This document shows, piece by piece, positions 41,896 through 51,464 of a stretch of DNA of 64,000 nt. The notes beneath the pieces are model-generated. The model made no database searches. It had not been told where the DNA came from and saw only the letters and a list, made by a program, of their open reading frames with translations. The position numbers and the translations under genes are program-made. Origin of the DNA: Prorocentrum cordatum (taxonomy: Eukaryota > Sar > Dinophyceae > Prorocentrales > Prorocentraceae); assembly GCA_963575745.1 (NCBI GenBank), contig CAUYUJ010004336.1:250773-314772 (forward strand), given 5' to 3'. Each line of letters starts with the position of its first letter. Within the stretch, counting starts at the first letter, position 1.

Positions 41896-43687
41896 ATATA
41901 TATATATATGTATATATTCCAGTGCCCTCCAAATCATCGAGGACCACTTCTGAGCGGTGCGCTTTGACATGCTGGACTGACTGCATGAAGGGCGCCCCCT
42001 CCAGCTGGAGGGCGACTTGTCTTATACCTGCAAACTTACTAGATGCACTGAGCTGACGCGAGACCTGCTGCTGACAAACTCGCACCGCCGCTAAACTATC
42101 AGATGCGAGCTGAACCTCTCGCGTCGCCACTTGTCCGCAAAGAGCGATGGAAACGTGTTCAGCCATCGCTAGAGTCTGGGGGAGCTGGCCTGGGACTATC
42201 CCGCGCAGGACAGCAACGGGTTCATCCCCGGCATCTGGGCACACTGCGATCGCCCAGGAGGCTCGGCGCAGCGGCCGCAACAACTGCTTTCTACAAGTTC
42301 CGTTTGAGGCAAGGCGGAGAGGAGCAGCAGCAGTGAGATATGCAATCAGATTAGGTTCCATGTCCAGTGGGTTGCCGCTGCCATCAAACACCTCGCACTC
42401 CGTCGACGCGGGCGGAAGGGCTTGGCAACTCACTGTCCTGATACGTGAAAACTCCACTGGTGAAAACGGGCTCCTCGGGGCTGTCCCTGGCGATGTCCAG
42501 GAATTCGGGGGGGACCTCGGCTTTTGACGGTCTGCAGCTACATCTTCTAGCTGGCGCAAGTACAGCCTGTGATGGACTGTGTCCCTTTCCCCACAAGCAC
42601 AAAGCCCGTCGCGCAAGTGCCCCGCCCTCTCGGCACGATCGTTGGTCCACAATCCTTGGCAGGCAGCGCTCTTGATTACATATTTCTGATATTGGGAAAA
42701 CTTACGGGCCTCAGTCCCGACTCGGTCTCGAATCAGGTCTAAAGTCGCTCGCGTGCCTGCTGGGAACCCTAGCATCCGAGCGTACCTGAACTCTCTCTGC
42801 CTTTGAACTCCGAGCTTTAAAATATCGGCAAGCTGCGCCGGTGGGGTCAAGGCGATGTCTTTGTGTATCTGATTATGGCCGATCCATCTCAAAGGTCCCT
42901 CCACTCGCCAACCAGCGCGACCGAGACACAGCGCGGCTCTAGCAAGGGGGCCTCTGGAATGTCGCCAATCCGTGCACTCTGACGGCCTCGAAAGCTCCCA
43001 ACGTCTCAGAAGTTCGGGCATACTTATAAGAGAAAGCTCTGGGCGAGTCGCAGCATTCCAGCACATTCTACATCGCTGGATTGCGAGCGCCAAGGCTAGC
43101 CTAGTGCTAACATCTCCGTTTAAAACAACCTTGGCAGACAGGGGGGCACCTGCGCGGGACGGGGTATCACTTTTAGCTGCTAATTTGTTGTGGCTGAGCC
43201 ACTCCGCGGCACTGAGCCCCAATACCTCAACCCCCAAAAAACTACTGGCGGGGGCGACCCCTTGTTTGTGCACTTTCTTGAAAGGGGTCTCCTTGGGGCC
43301 CTTGAAACGCTGGCGGAGGGCTCGGGTTTTGCGAATTCGTTTGATCATATCTGTGAGACGTTTCTTGTGCTTCACTCGGGCCTGTTTCTCACCGCGTTGT
43401 CGTTCAGCAGCTTCGTCAACTCCGAGGTGGGAGACGGACGACTTGCAGACGCACCTGGGGAAGCCGAGCTCGTCGCGCACAAGATGGGCCAGAGTGTCGG
43501 ACGTTGCAAGGATGGCGATATTGTCCTGCTTCAAGCCAGCGTTGAGCTCTTGACTGGCTGCCATGAACTCTCTGGGAGCTTCGACAGCAACTCCCTTGGC
43601 GATGTCGAAATCATTGGCAGAATTGTGCAAGGCGCTGTCGTCTATGTAGTTCTGAAAATCTATCGTAGGAGCATTTAATATCAACAT
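41861..43687 (-). pseudogene. LINE copy 2 RT motif C to RNase H
   Basis: A long frame starts at FQNYIDDSALH, RT motif C with YIDD, and runs through the thumb and connection region (RCRMCWNAATRPELSL; GFPAGTRATLDLIRDRVGTEARKF; CACGERDTVHHRLY) into RNase H. There the acids appear as Asp of FDGSG, Glu of AEHVSI and Asp of LASDSLAAVR, followed by HVKAHRSEV. The frame is then derailed by a TA-rich microsatellite at 41893-41918, which inserts Tyr/Ile codons, and it ends at 41861. The RNase H tail resumes in another frame. Confidence 0.75.
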
Positions 43688-43689
43688 AT

Positions 43690-44446
43690 ACTATTCAACT
43701 GCATGGACTTTGATGCCAATGTCGCTGTAAGCGTCACCCGCTAGCATCCCGATCTTGGCGGACAACACCTCCTGGGCGTGGTGCCGCCCAACTTCAGCCA
43801 GCAGGTCGGCGCGCCGTGACGAAGAAACTTATACCTGGGTGCTACCAACGGGATCGATTCGCAGTACTCGGGGCAGTCAACGACGGTGACAACGACGCGC
43901 CTGTGAGAAAAAGAAAGGGTCAGACTCAGTCCTGTCCGCGAGCACCCATGCACAGTCCATGGCAGACCTGCCTCTGCTGGCTCCCCAGTATTTCTGATCC
44001 AAGGCATCGTGCATGAACTTAATGCATGGGCGCCGAGCTCGCTGCCAGAAACTGTAGGTTCCAGCGTAAAGAACTATCGACCTGTTGCTTCCGCTTGGTT
44101 TGCCCAGCATCGGCATCTGGATCCAACAAATCTGACGTGGAAGAACTCCAATACATTCTGAAGCCTGGAAGATGGACGCCAACATTTCCAAGCCGTCGCC
44201 ATCTATCATCGTGAGGTGCCTCGTGTGGCAGTTGTCGAAAGAGGCCGCGGTACCAGCAGGGAAACTCTTCGCCGTGCTGCGGATCTCATCTGGCGTTAGT
44301 CTCGGGCATGAAGTCCTGTCAGGAATCCAAGCCTCTGAAGGTTTGTCTGTGGCGTGCCACAAACGTCGGTGCAGCTCCACTTCCTGCTGGACTATGATCA
44401 CGGGGTCGCCAGACTGGATCCCAAGTGCCACCGCTAGGGCGGACGA
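43690..44446 (-). pseudogene. LINE copy 2 reverse transcriptase, fingers and motif A
   Basis: The first segment reads DPVIIVQQEVELHRRLWHAT, CPRLTPDEIRSTAKSFPAGT, DNCHTRHLTMI, GVLPRQICWIQMPMLGKPSG and YSFWQRARRP, the usual LINE fingers order. Near 43880 it changes frame to VVVTVVDCPEYCESIPLVAPRYKFLRHGAP, where D-C-P-E-Y is motif A. A second frame change near 43760 gives AKIGMLAGDAYSDIGIKVHA and then a TAG near 43694. Motif B is not recognisable. The apparent start codon far upstream at 45085 lies in unrelated GC-rich DNA and the microsatellite, so it is not the real start. Confidence 0.68.
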
Positions 44447-44447
44447 G

Positions 44448-44520
44448 GAGGAGGAGGAGGAGGAGGAGGAGGAGAAGGAGGAGGAGGAGGACCGAGGAGG
44501 AGAAAAAAGAGGAGGGAAGG
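44448..44520. repeat. GAG microsatellite at LINE copy 2 5' boundary
   Basis: GAG units with an AAGGAG interruption, directly abutting the first recognisable LINE residue. Confidence 0.9.
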
Positions 44521-45620
44521 AGGAGTGGATGGGGGAACCAGGCCCAAAAAAGGAGGCACGCCTCAATTCTCTTTCTTCCCTGGGGCCTTCTCCTGGACGC
44601 CTGCGGGGTTGTCGCCAGACGTCTGGCCGGACATGCAAGAAGCTGGGGAGAAGGAGGGCTGAAAACCGCCGAGCGGCGGGCCAACTATGGCTGCCTCTTC
44701 CCTCGTCCGAGCCACGTCCCGCCATTGCCCTCCCGTTCCTCTTCCTCCTCCTCCTCCTCCTCCGCTCCTTTCCCCCCCTCCTTCTGCTCTCCTCCTTCCC
44801 CCCCTCCCCATTCCTCCCTACCCCCCCCCTTCCTCCTCGCCCCCCCCTCCTCCTTGCGCTCTTCTCGCTCCTTCTCCCCCGCCCTTCCATTGCCAACTTT
44901 TTCGCTGCTGCCTGGCGCGATCTTCGAAAACGGACGCATCTGGGGTGAGCCAGTGAGGGGGCGCAGTGGGCCGCGCAGCCTCTAGCGACGACGCGACCAC
45001 GCGGGTGGCAACGGGCCCTCCCGGTTGAGCACGCGGGGTCGGATCGGGTCAGGGGTCGGATCGGGAGCGACGTGCGCATAGGCACGCCTTGTTCGAGCTG
45101 CTGCAGTCTTCCCTCGACGTCACCAAGCAGCCTTCTTCCACTTTCTCAGCCCAGCGCTTTCTCTCAACCCCGACCTATCGTACTCTGTCGCGTTCTCTGA
45201 GTCTCGCAACATCGCATCTCTCTCAGTCGAACACCAGTCCGTTACTGCACCCTCTCATCCCATACTTGTCACAAGTTTCTTAATGTTCTCCTCAGTCTCG
45301 CGATTGGTCGCGTGTCAACCCCTGCCGAAACTCCTCCGGAGCATATCTTCCGCATTGCGGCAAGACTTCGACCTGCCCGTCGTCAGCTTGAACGCTCTCC
45401 AGTCGCAGTGCCCAACGGCGGCAGACCCAATTTGACAAGACTTTGGCTTACCCACGTGCAATAGCAAGCCTGCTGCGCTAGCTAGGTCGTTTATTGCAAC
45501 GTCCGACGTAAGTGCGCCCTGGTGATTCTAACCGGGAGGAAGATACCGTCTGCGAGACGCACGTTTGTTGGTGTGTGCGAACCCATTTTTGAGACCAAAC
45601 CTGTCACCCCTTCATTATTA
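44521..45620. other. No gene recognised
   Basis: C/T-rich sequence at 44715-44890, otherwise mixed. Nothing coding recognised. Confidence 0.5.
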
Positions 45621-45639
45621 TGTGAGGTCCCGCCTACAT

Positions 45640-46380
45640 GATTCGAGCACAGCATTGAATAGAGCTTGTGACATCGGATCGCCCAGCTTCGTGCCTCTCT
45701 CGGCTCACCCAGCCAGACGCGACTTGCCCCGTCTGGCCTGCGCTCACCCGGCGCAGTACTTGCATATGCGCAGCGGGAACTTTATACGGACGCACAGCAG
45801 ACCAAATCGCATAATGGGTCACAGTCGCAAGCGGTTTACCAAAGTCTGCAGCAACGATGCACAGTTTAAGGGTGTGCTGTTTGAGCTCTCTTTCGAAAAG
45901 CGTCAAGGCTATCAAATGTTCATCGCAACCGGATCTTTTCCGAAACTCCGCTTGATCGAAGCATCTGTCAGCTGCGAAGTACTTCGCAAGGCGATTGTTG
46001 AAAACCATGGCAAATAGCCAACGCAGAAGGGAAATGGTACAATTTGGGTGATAATTGCCAGGTGGTTTCGGGTCGCCTTCGTGAATATCAGTTTTTTGGT
46101 AAGTGCGCCTCCAAGACTGTGGCGGCTCGCCTACATGGACATGATGCTAGTGGATACACGCGCCGAGCACTTCTTTCAGATATGGCCAGCTGGCCTTGAA
46201 CATGTCTGTCACCAATGCCATCCGATCTTGTTTGCCTTGATCCTCTATAGTTCTTCTCATCTGTAATTGACGACATATCGATTGTCTTGGCGCTGTCTCC
46301 CATACTGTGCTGGTGGTTATTGCTGCCCTCCCTAGAGCGGTGCTCCTCGTAGAAAGCTGTCAACACGTCAACTATGCCTT
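45640..46380 (-). pseudogene. LINE copy 4: reverse transcriptase fragment of a second LINE type
   Basis: On the minus strand one frame reads ALVTDMFKASWPYLKEVLGA, a stop, then WRRTYQKTDIHEGDPKPPGN, ISLLRWLFAMVFNNRLAKYF, then DQAEFRKRSG, then IVAADFGKPLATVTHYAIW (motif A, normally D-F-x-K-A-F-D). A one-base shift near 45715 moves motif B to RGTKLGDPMSQALFNAVLE, after which stops appear near 45650. The KkGDp..pgNYrPi and DQAGFR-like patterns mark a LINE lineage different from copies 1 to 3. Motif A has lost its second Asp (LATV in place of FDTV). Clearly non-functional. Confidence 0.72.
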
Positions 46381-46384
46381 GACT

Positions 46385-47480
46385 GTCCGAACGCAGGTTC
46401 CCCGTTCAGCCAATGACTCTTCTTAGGCACAGCATGGATGCGATGCGGTCAGTGGATCACGGGGGAATCATTAATATCAAACCCAAGAACCGTCAGAACC
46501 GACGACGTGGACTCACCAAGAAAAAATGAAGGGGGGGGTCGCAAAACTGACGGAAACACCTCCCTCACCACTAAGAGAGGGTCACAAAAAACTGACGACC
46601 ACCACCTGGGGAACTGCGGGGATATTGCAGCGAAGAGGAGGGTTGGGAATTCTGACGACGGCGCGGCCGCCCGACCCGTTAGTCCCCTTTGCCGAAAGTG
46701 AACCGACGACGGCGCGGCCAGAAAACCCCTAAGTCACTTTCTATTGGAGTCGCGCTAGTGATGTCGGTGGCTTTTTGAATTACTGCAGGATCAAGTCAAG
46801 ACTCTCTGTCTTTCGACGTCGCTCTCATTTGCTTAGTTCTCGCTGTCCTCCTTTCGTGATGACTTTCGCCAGCCTGCATCCAGCCCGTGCTGCGCGAGCT
46901 GCATGCCTTTCAGACATCACCTGTATGATGAAAGGGAGGATTTCCTTGTGTGGCTCCTGCTTCACCGAATGTCGCCCTCCAAGCTGCTGGTCTGTCTGCG
47001 ATACGCAAAACTCCATATGCTCACCTGTGACTGTAGCTGACGGTGCTGATTAAAATTCTTCTCGTCCCGCAATGTGAGGCACGTCTGGATCTAATTTGTC
47101 ACTACAGCCGCTCTGTGGTTGAACACTCAATGTGGCTGATCTGCTTGCGGTGTCCTGCCGCCCACCATGCCGGATCCACTATTCGCAAATTTTCAACGCC
47201 GTTGCGGCTTTTCGTCTTGACTGGGTACTGTCTCAACGCGCGCGTGCACGCCATCATGTTTCCTACTCGTTGTCACCCTTAAACCCCACTTCTCGTACAG
47301 CTCCTTGGCTTGACCTTGTATCTCCTCCTGCGAACCTCTCCCATCCTCTGTGGTCGTGATCTGGGCGTCGGCGTCTACTGAAGCCACCACTTTTCCCTTG
47401 ACCTTGATCCCCCCTCTTCTGTAGATCGGTGGCGCGGCTAGGGGGGCAGGCACAAGGGGCTGGCTTCACCAGACGATGCC
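46385..47480. other. No gene recognised
   Basis: A short direct repeat CTGACGACGGCGCGGCC-type occurs at about 46651 and 46704. No gene seen. Confidence 0.5.
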
Positions 47481-47489
47481 AGCCTTCCT

Positions 47490-47950
47490 TCTGAGAAGCT
47501 GTCTGAGCCTTGTACGAAGCCGCAAGGGCTTCTTTGAAGGCCAGGGGTCTTCTGAGAAACTCCGCCACCTTCTGACAAGGCCCGCCCCCTCTCGGACGCG
47601 AGAAGCTGTCTAAGCCTTGCACGAAGCCGCAGGGGCTTCTTTGAAGGCCAGGGGTCTTCTGAGAAACTCCGCCACCGTCTGAGAATTAACGGGCGAAGAA
47701 CGGTGTAATAAACTTTTTCGCTGTCGGGGGCGCCTGTCCCAGGGCGACTGGAAAGTGTATACCCTTACGGTGGCACCGTAGGGGTATAAACTTTCCAGCC
47801 GCCCAGGGGCAGATGCCCCCGACGGCGGAGAGTTTATTTTATACCGTTCTTCGCTCGCTGACTAAGCCTTGTACGAAGCCGCAAGGGCTTCTTTGAAGGC
47901 CAGGGGTCTTCCGAGAAACTCCGCCGCCTTCTGACAAGGCCTGCCCCCTC
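47490..47950. repeat. Three copies of a 75-110 base repeat, one pair split by a foldback element
   Basis: The block GAAGCCGCAAGGGCTTCTTT followed by GAAGGCCAGGGGTCTTC and GAGAAACTCCGCC occurs near 47517, 47624 and 47877. The second and third copies are separated by the inverted-repeat element at 47690-47857. Confidence 0.86.
47690..47857. mobile_element. Foldback MITE A (168 bases), almost one hairpin
   Basis: Nearly the whole element is an inverted repeat with arms of about 80 bases. The ends are CGGGCGAAGAACGGT and ACCGTTCTTCGCTCG, the middle is TACGGTGGCACCGTA, and matching internal blocks include GTCGGGGGC..CTG and CTGGAAAGT.TATACCC. It sits inside a repeat, between copies 2 and 3 of the surrounding block. 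No target duplication could be defined. A structured RNA is an alternative reading. Confidence 0.72.
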
Positions 47951-47952
47951 TC

Positions 47953-48085
47953 CTCGCCATCGCTTGGACATCCATTCCCTGTGTTTTGTTGTCGGTGTCG
48001 TGCGTGTTTTTTTCGCCAAATGATCAAGGATGCTCCTCGATGGTCCTCGCCGAGGAAGAAACGCACACGTCCGAGCGATGCCGAG
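47953..48085. mobile_element. MITE-like element B, copy 2 (133 bases)
   Basis: Same element as 37502-37638. The ends are CTCGCCATCGCTTGGAC and GTCCGAGCGATGCCGAG, and the centre again reads GGATGCTCCTCGATGG.CCTC. The two copies differ at scattered positions and have different flanks, indicating separate insertions. Confidence 0.68.
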
Positions 48086-48335
48086 GCCCCCTCTCGGACG
48101 CCTGGTGCTTTTTGGGTCCTGCGCAGCTCGGCCCTCCCGTGGCCGCTCGGGGTCGGATTCCCTTCATTCTTGAGGGCGGATCCCTAAGATTGTCATCGCC
48201 TTTTGGCGTGTCAATCTTAGGGATAGGGATACGTTCGTGGCCGGTAAACAAGGCCTGCCCCCTCTCGGACGCCTGGTGGTTTTTGGAGGCCCTGCGCAGC
48301 TCGGCCCTCCCGTGGCCGTTCGGGGGGCGCGCCGG
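48086..48335. repeat. Direct repeat pair flanking a small hairpin
   Basis: CCCCCTCTCGGACGCCTGGTG through CTGCGCAGCTCGGCCCTCCC occurs at 48086-48153 and 48254-48325. Between them, 48178-48226 is a hairpin: ATCCCTAAGATTG near the left and CAATCTTAGGGAT at the right, with CATCGCC/GGCGTG inside. Confidence 0.8.
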
Positions 48336-48439
48336 GCACCTCCGGGGCACGCTCTCTCGGCGAGGCGTGGAGCTGCGGGAGAGCACCCCCCCGCGGCCGG
48401 AGAGCACCGCCGAGGGTCGACGAGAACGCCAGAGGAAGC

Positions 48440-48507
48440 CTCGAGCCTCGAAGCGCATCCTGGACCTCGAGCCTCGAAAACCTCGAGCCTCGAGCCTCGG
48501 CGCGCCG
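48440..48507. repeat. CCTCGAG heptamer repeats
   Basis: CCTCGAG recurs with spacers; a cleaner run of four lies at 48832-48862. CTCGAG is self-complementary, so the tract can fold. Confidence 0.75.
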
Positions 48508-48512
48508 CCGTA

Positions 48513-48688
48513 CAGTCGGGGCGTTGACCCAAGGAACCCTAAATCAGGAACGAGGCCCCCTTTTTCCATGAGTTGAACTCCGATCTCGTATCGCAAACCT
48601 AAGGAAAACCCGAGGCAAGCTGCGAAACAACTAAGGAACACGGAGCCCCTCCCCAACGAAAAGGTCTCCTTCTTCAGCGCCCCGCCTG
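48513..48688. mobile_element. Tc1/mariner-like MITE C, copy 1 (176 bases)
   Basis: The element starts CAGTCGGGGCG and ends CGCCCCGCCTG, is flanked by TA on both sides (48511-48512 and 48689-48690), and is non-coding. CAGT-type ends with a TA target duplication are typical of the Tc1/mariner superfamily. The inverted repeats extend about 27 bases into AAGGAACC/GGTCTCCTT. Confidence 0.76.
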
Positions 48689-48690
48689 TA

Positions 48691-49080
48691 ACCCCCCAAG
48701 CCCAATTGCGGATTCGCGCGGCAGCGCCACTGGATCGATGGAGACAGGAGGAGGGTGAGCATGAGAGGGGGGGGAGCTTGAGAGGGTGAGCATGGTAAGG
48801 GTTCCTTCTTCAGCGCCCCGACGGTATCCTGGACCTCGAGCCTCGAGCCTCGAGCCTCGAGCCTCGGCGCGCCGCCGTGGAGACACCGCCCGTCTCGCCG
48901 GTCGGTGCGGCGGGCCCCTGGGGTCCCGTCGGGGGGGGCGGGGCCGCGCGCCTCTGCCTCGGGCGGGCGCTCGGGGGGGGCGGCGACGCACCTCGCTCCG
49001 CGGGGCCGGGGGTGCCGGGCGGGAGGCGCTGCAGGAGGGCGAAGGAGTGGAGGATGAGGAGGGGGGTCCTGAGGAGGGTG
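48691..49080. other. GC-rich DNA with a MITE C end fragment
   Basis: GGTTCCTTCTTCAGCGCCCC at about 48799-48818 repeats the right end of MITE C, but the rest of the element is missing. The remainder is GC-rich with CCTCGAG repeats at 48832-48862 and no gene. Confidence 0.6.
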
Positions 49081-49112
49081 ACGGGAGTGAGCAGCAGAGA
49101 GGATGACGAGGA

Positions 49113-49215
49113 TGGTGAGGATGATGCGGACGATGATGCCTGAACAAAAAGATGATGATGAGGATGATGAGGATGATGATGATGATACTGATGACGATGA
49201 TGACGATGATGACGG

Positions 49216-49275
<60 letters not shown>

Positions 49276-49454
49276 GGATGAGGATGAGGATGATGATGAT
49301 GATGATGAGGAGGAGGAGGAGGATGATGATGATGATGATGATGATGATCATGATGAGGATGTTGATAGCGATGATGATGAGGATGATGATGAGGAGGATG
49401 AGGAGGAGGAGGAGGAGGAGGAGGAGGAGGAGGATGGTGATGATGATGATGCAA
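49113..49454. repeat. GAT and GAG microsatellite
   Basis: About 340 bases of GATGAT with GAG blocks; frames of Asp, Met or His on either strand are by-products. Confidence 0.95.
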
Positions 49455-49712
49455 GGCTCCATAGGAGCGCTATCGGGGCGTGGATGGGTAGCAAAGCAAT
49501 TCTCGAACGACCACTTTGCGCTCGACCAAGGCCTTCGCCAGGGCACGGAGCAGAGCCTCAACGTCCGAGGGCCCAAAACGGCTATGAGCCCCGAGGAGTT
49601 TATAGGAGGCATGGAGCAAGCCGCGAACAATCAGGCAAGAAAGGAGCCCGTCTGAGGTACGATCGGAAATATCGTGCATCAGGAGCCGGCGGATCGGATC
49701 CCATTCGCCATA

Positions 49713-49895
49713 CAGTCGGGGCGTTGACCTAAGGAACCCTAAATAAGGAACGAGGCCCCTGTTTCCCTTAACTCAAACTCCGATTCCCCATGGAAAACCG
49801 AAAACCTAAGGAAAACCCAAGGTAAACTGTAAAACAATCAAGGAACACCGAGCCCCTCCCCAACGAATAAGGTTCCTTAGTCAGCGCCCCGACTG
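49713..49895. mobile_element. Tc1/mariner-like MITE C, copy 2 (183 bases)
   Basis: This is the best-preserved copy. The left end CAGTCGGGGCGTTGACCTAA pairs with the right end TTAGTCAGCGCCCCGACTG over about 26 bases, flanked by TA (49711-49712 and 49896-49897). Internal words AACGAGGCCCC, CCTAAGGAAAACCC and GAGCCCCTCCCCAACGAA are shared with copy 1. Confidence 0.85.
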
Positions 49896-49897
49896 TA

Positions 49898-50384
49898 TGA
49901 AGAGGGGAGCAAGGAGAGGAGGCGAGGCAGGAGAGGAAGAACACACGGGCAATCGAAAAGGTGCAAAATCGTACCGCCTCCGGCTGCAGAGCGCCCCCAC
50001 GTGCGCGACTGCCTTCCCTGGCGGAGTCGTGCCGCCGACGTGCGCCATCCATTGCAAATGCTCTTGAAGTAAGCAGAAGCAGTAGGAGGGGCGGAGGCGG
50101 GAGAGAAACGGAGATTCATAGCAACTCGAACGGTGTGCCGGAGGGTGTCTGTGGGCAAAGAAGGTGGCGGATCCGCGGAAACATCAAGGATGGGAGGGGA
50201 GGGGGAGAAGACTGGGCCCTCAGAAACTTGGACACACTGGGCTGCAACTCGTGAGCATCCTCGTCGAGTACGAAGCCCGGAGGGCTCGTCAGAGACGCGG
50301 AAATGGAACACATCGGAGAGCATGCCGACTGGTGCCGCCATGCAGGCTCCCGGACAACGGCAAGAACATCCCAGTAATACAGGG
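49898..50384. other. No gene recognised
   Basis: Mixed sequence, open in several frames, without recognisable domains. Confidence 0.5.
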
Positions 50385-50540
50385 CAATGTTTAATACATA
50401 CGATTTTTTAAACATATAGGATCTTTAATACATGATTAATGTATGAATAAATTTACGCATGAACTCATCGTTGTTTTTAATACAAAATCCCGGCATTTTT
50501 AATACATGATCCGCACGCGGAGCATGTATTAAAAACGGCA
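50385..50540. repeat. AT-rich block with TTTAATACA repeats and a hairpin
   Basis: TTTAATACA recurs at about 50389, 50423, 50475 and 50492. The last copy pairs with an inverted copy to make a hairpin at 50491-50531 (TTTTTAATACATG..CCGC and GCGG..CATGTATTAAAAA). It lies at the 3' side of the minus-strand LINE fragment. Confidence 0.75.
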
Positions 50541-50559
50541 CTGTAGCTCTCAGGGTAGC

Positions 50560-50760
50560 GCATGCGGTCCTTCATGCGCCAGTACTCCTCGGATTTCACT
50601 GCAGGGCGATGCATGGCTGCGCGACTCTCTGCTGAGCTGCTGCGGGGTTCAACCCAGAAGCCCGCGGATCCGAGAGATTGCAACGAGGCAGTCGGGATCG
50701 CCAAGCGGAGACCGGCAGTGAGCTTCTGAAGTCCAGCAGTGTCACACGACAAAGCACAAC
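50560..50760 (-). pseudogene. LINE copy 3 RT thumb remnant
   Basis: In the frame after the core, CDTAGLQKLTAGLRLAIPTA, then LQSLGSAGFWVEPRSSSAES and RAAMHRPA, match the conserved LQKLT.GPR..... helix pattern of dinoflagellate LINE proteins. The match ends at about 50590. Confidence 0.6.
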
Positions 50761-51443
50761 TCGGCACCCTGAGGAACTGCATGACGTGACCCGGCACTGG
50801 GAAGACAAGCGAGTTGTATCCCGGCTAGACCGAGCTGGAGGCCGCGCAAGTAGTCGATTCGCAGGCGAAACTTTTGATGAGGCCCCTGCCACGAATCAAG
50901 AAGCCCTGATGGCCCCAAGAGGAGGCCCAGATACTTACCGGATGTGCCAAGCTGGAGGGACGAGGCGTCAACTCCAACCGACGCAATCTGGCGGTGAATC
51001 TCTGTACCCATCGCAATCGACGTCACGAGGATGACGCATTTCCGGAAGTTGAGATTCAGACCCGTGACGTGGGAAGTGGCCGTGAATATGTCGATCATGT
51101 ATGGAATGGCGAGCAACATATTCCCACAAGCAACACCGACATCATCGGCGTAAGCAAAAGGGTATGCAGGACATGGACGTAACTTGTCTGCCAAGCATCG
51201 CAACAATGGATCACATGATAATGTGAAAAGCAATGCTGGCAAGTGGCAACCTTGTTTCAGACCACGCGTAATACATAATCCGCTGAACTTATGACCACAA
51301 AATAGCACATACCAGTACATGTCGGTGTAAAGCGATTGGATGGCACGAATGAAGAACCGAGGAATGCCAAGACGCGAGAGAACCTCCCACAACCACGAAT
51401 GCTTCAGGGACGGGAACGCGGCCTTCACATCCAGAAAGACCAC
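50742..51443 (-). CDS. LINE copy 3 reverse transcriptase core
   Basis: One intact 233-residue frame holds the polymerase motifs: VVFLDVKAAFPSL (motif A), CITRGLKQGCHLPALLFTL (motif B), YPFAYADDVGVACG (motif C, YADD), then GLNLNFRKCVILV and GTSGKYLGLLLGP (motifs D and E). The frame actually continues upstream to the TAG at 51465, so the ATG at 51443 is only the first internal Met. Both motif C aspartates are present. Past 50742 the thumb continues in another frame (LQKLTAGLRLAIPTASLQSL). The piece lacks endonuclease, so it is a fossil even though its core frame is open. Confidence 0.8.
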   Translation of the reverse strand: MVFLDVKAAFPSLKHSWLWEVLSRLGIPRFFIRAIQSLYTDMYWYVLFCGHKFSGLCITRGLKQGCHLPALLFTLSCDPLLRCLADKLRPCPAYPFAYADDVGVACGNMLLAIPYMIDIFTATSHVTGLNLNFRKCVILVTSIAMGTEIHRQIASVGVDASSLQLGTSGKYLGLLLGPSGLLDSWQGPHQKFRLRIDYLRGLQLGLAGIQLACLPSAGSRHAVPQGAELCFVV

Positions 51444-51464
51444 GCCGGCCCAAGGGAGACCCAG

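Larger units (their letters stand above)
41225..44446 (-). mobile_element. LINE copy 2: 5'-truncated, degenerate
   Basis: On the minus strand the element begins abruptly inside the endonuclease-RT linker at a GAG microsatellite near 44446. It continues through RT, RNase H and a Cys-rich tail, and ends beside the GATC minisatellite near 41220. The endonuclease and ORF1 are missing. At least five frame changes and one stop are visible. Confidence 0.82.

Noticed and set aside
40880-41953. A 357-residue plus-strand frame
   Set aside because: It is made of the GATC minisatellite and the antisense of LINE copy 2.
43877-45085. A 402-residue minus-strand frame as one protein
   Set aside because: Only its second half is LINE-derived. 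The first half is GC-rich noncoding DNA plus a Ser run from the GAG microsatellite.
49103-49732. Asp/Glu-rich protein at 49 kb
   Set aside because: It is the translation of a GAT/GAG microsatellite with all phases open.
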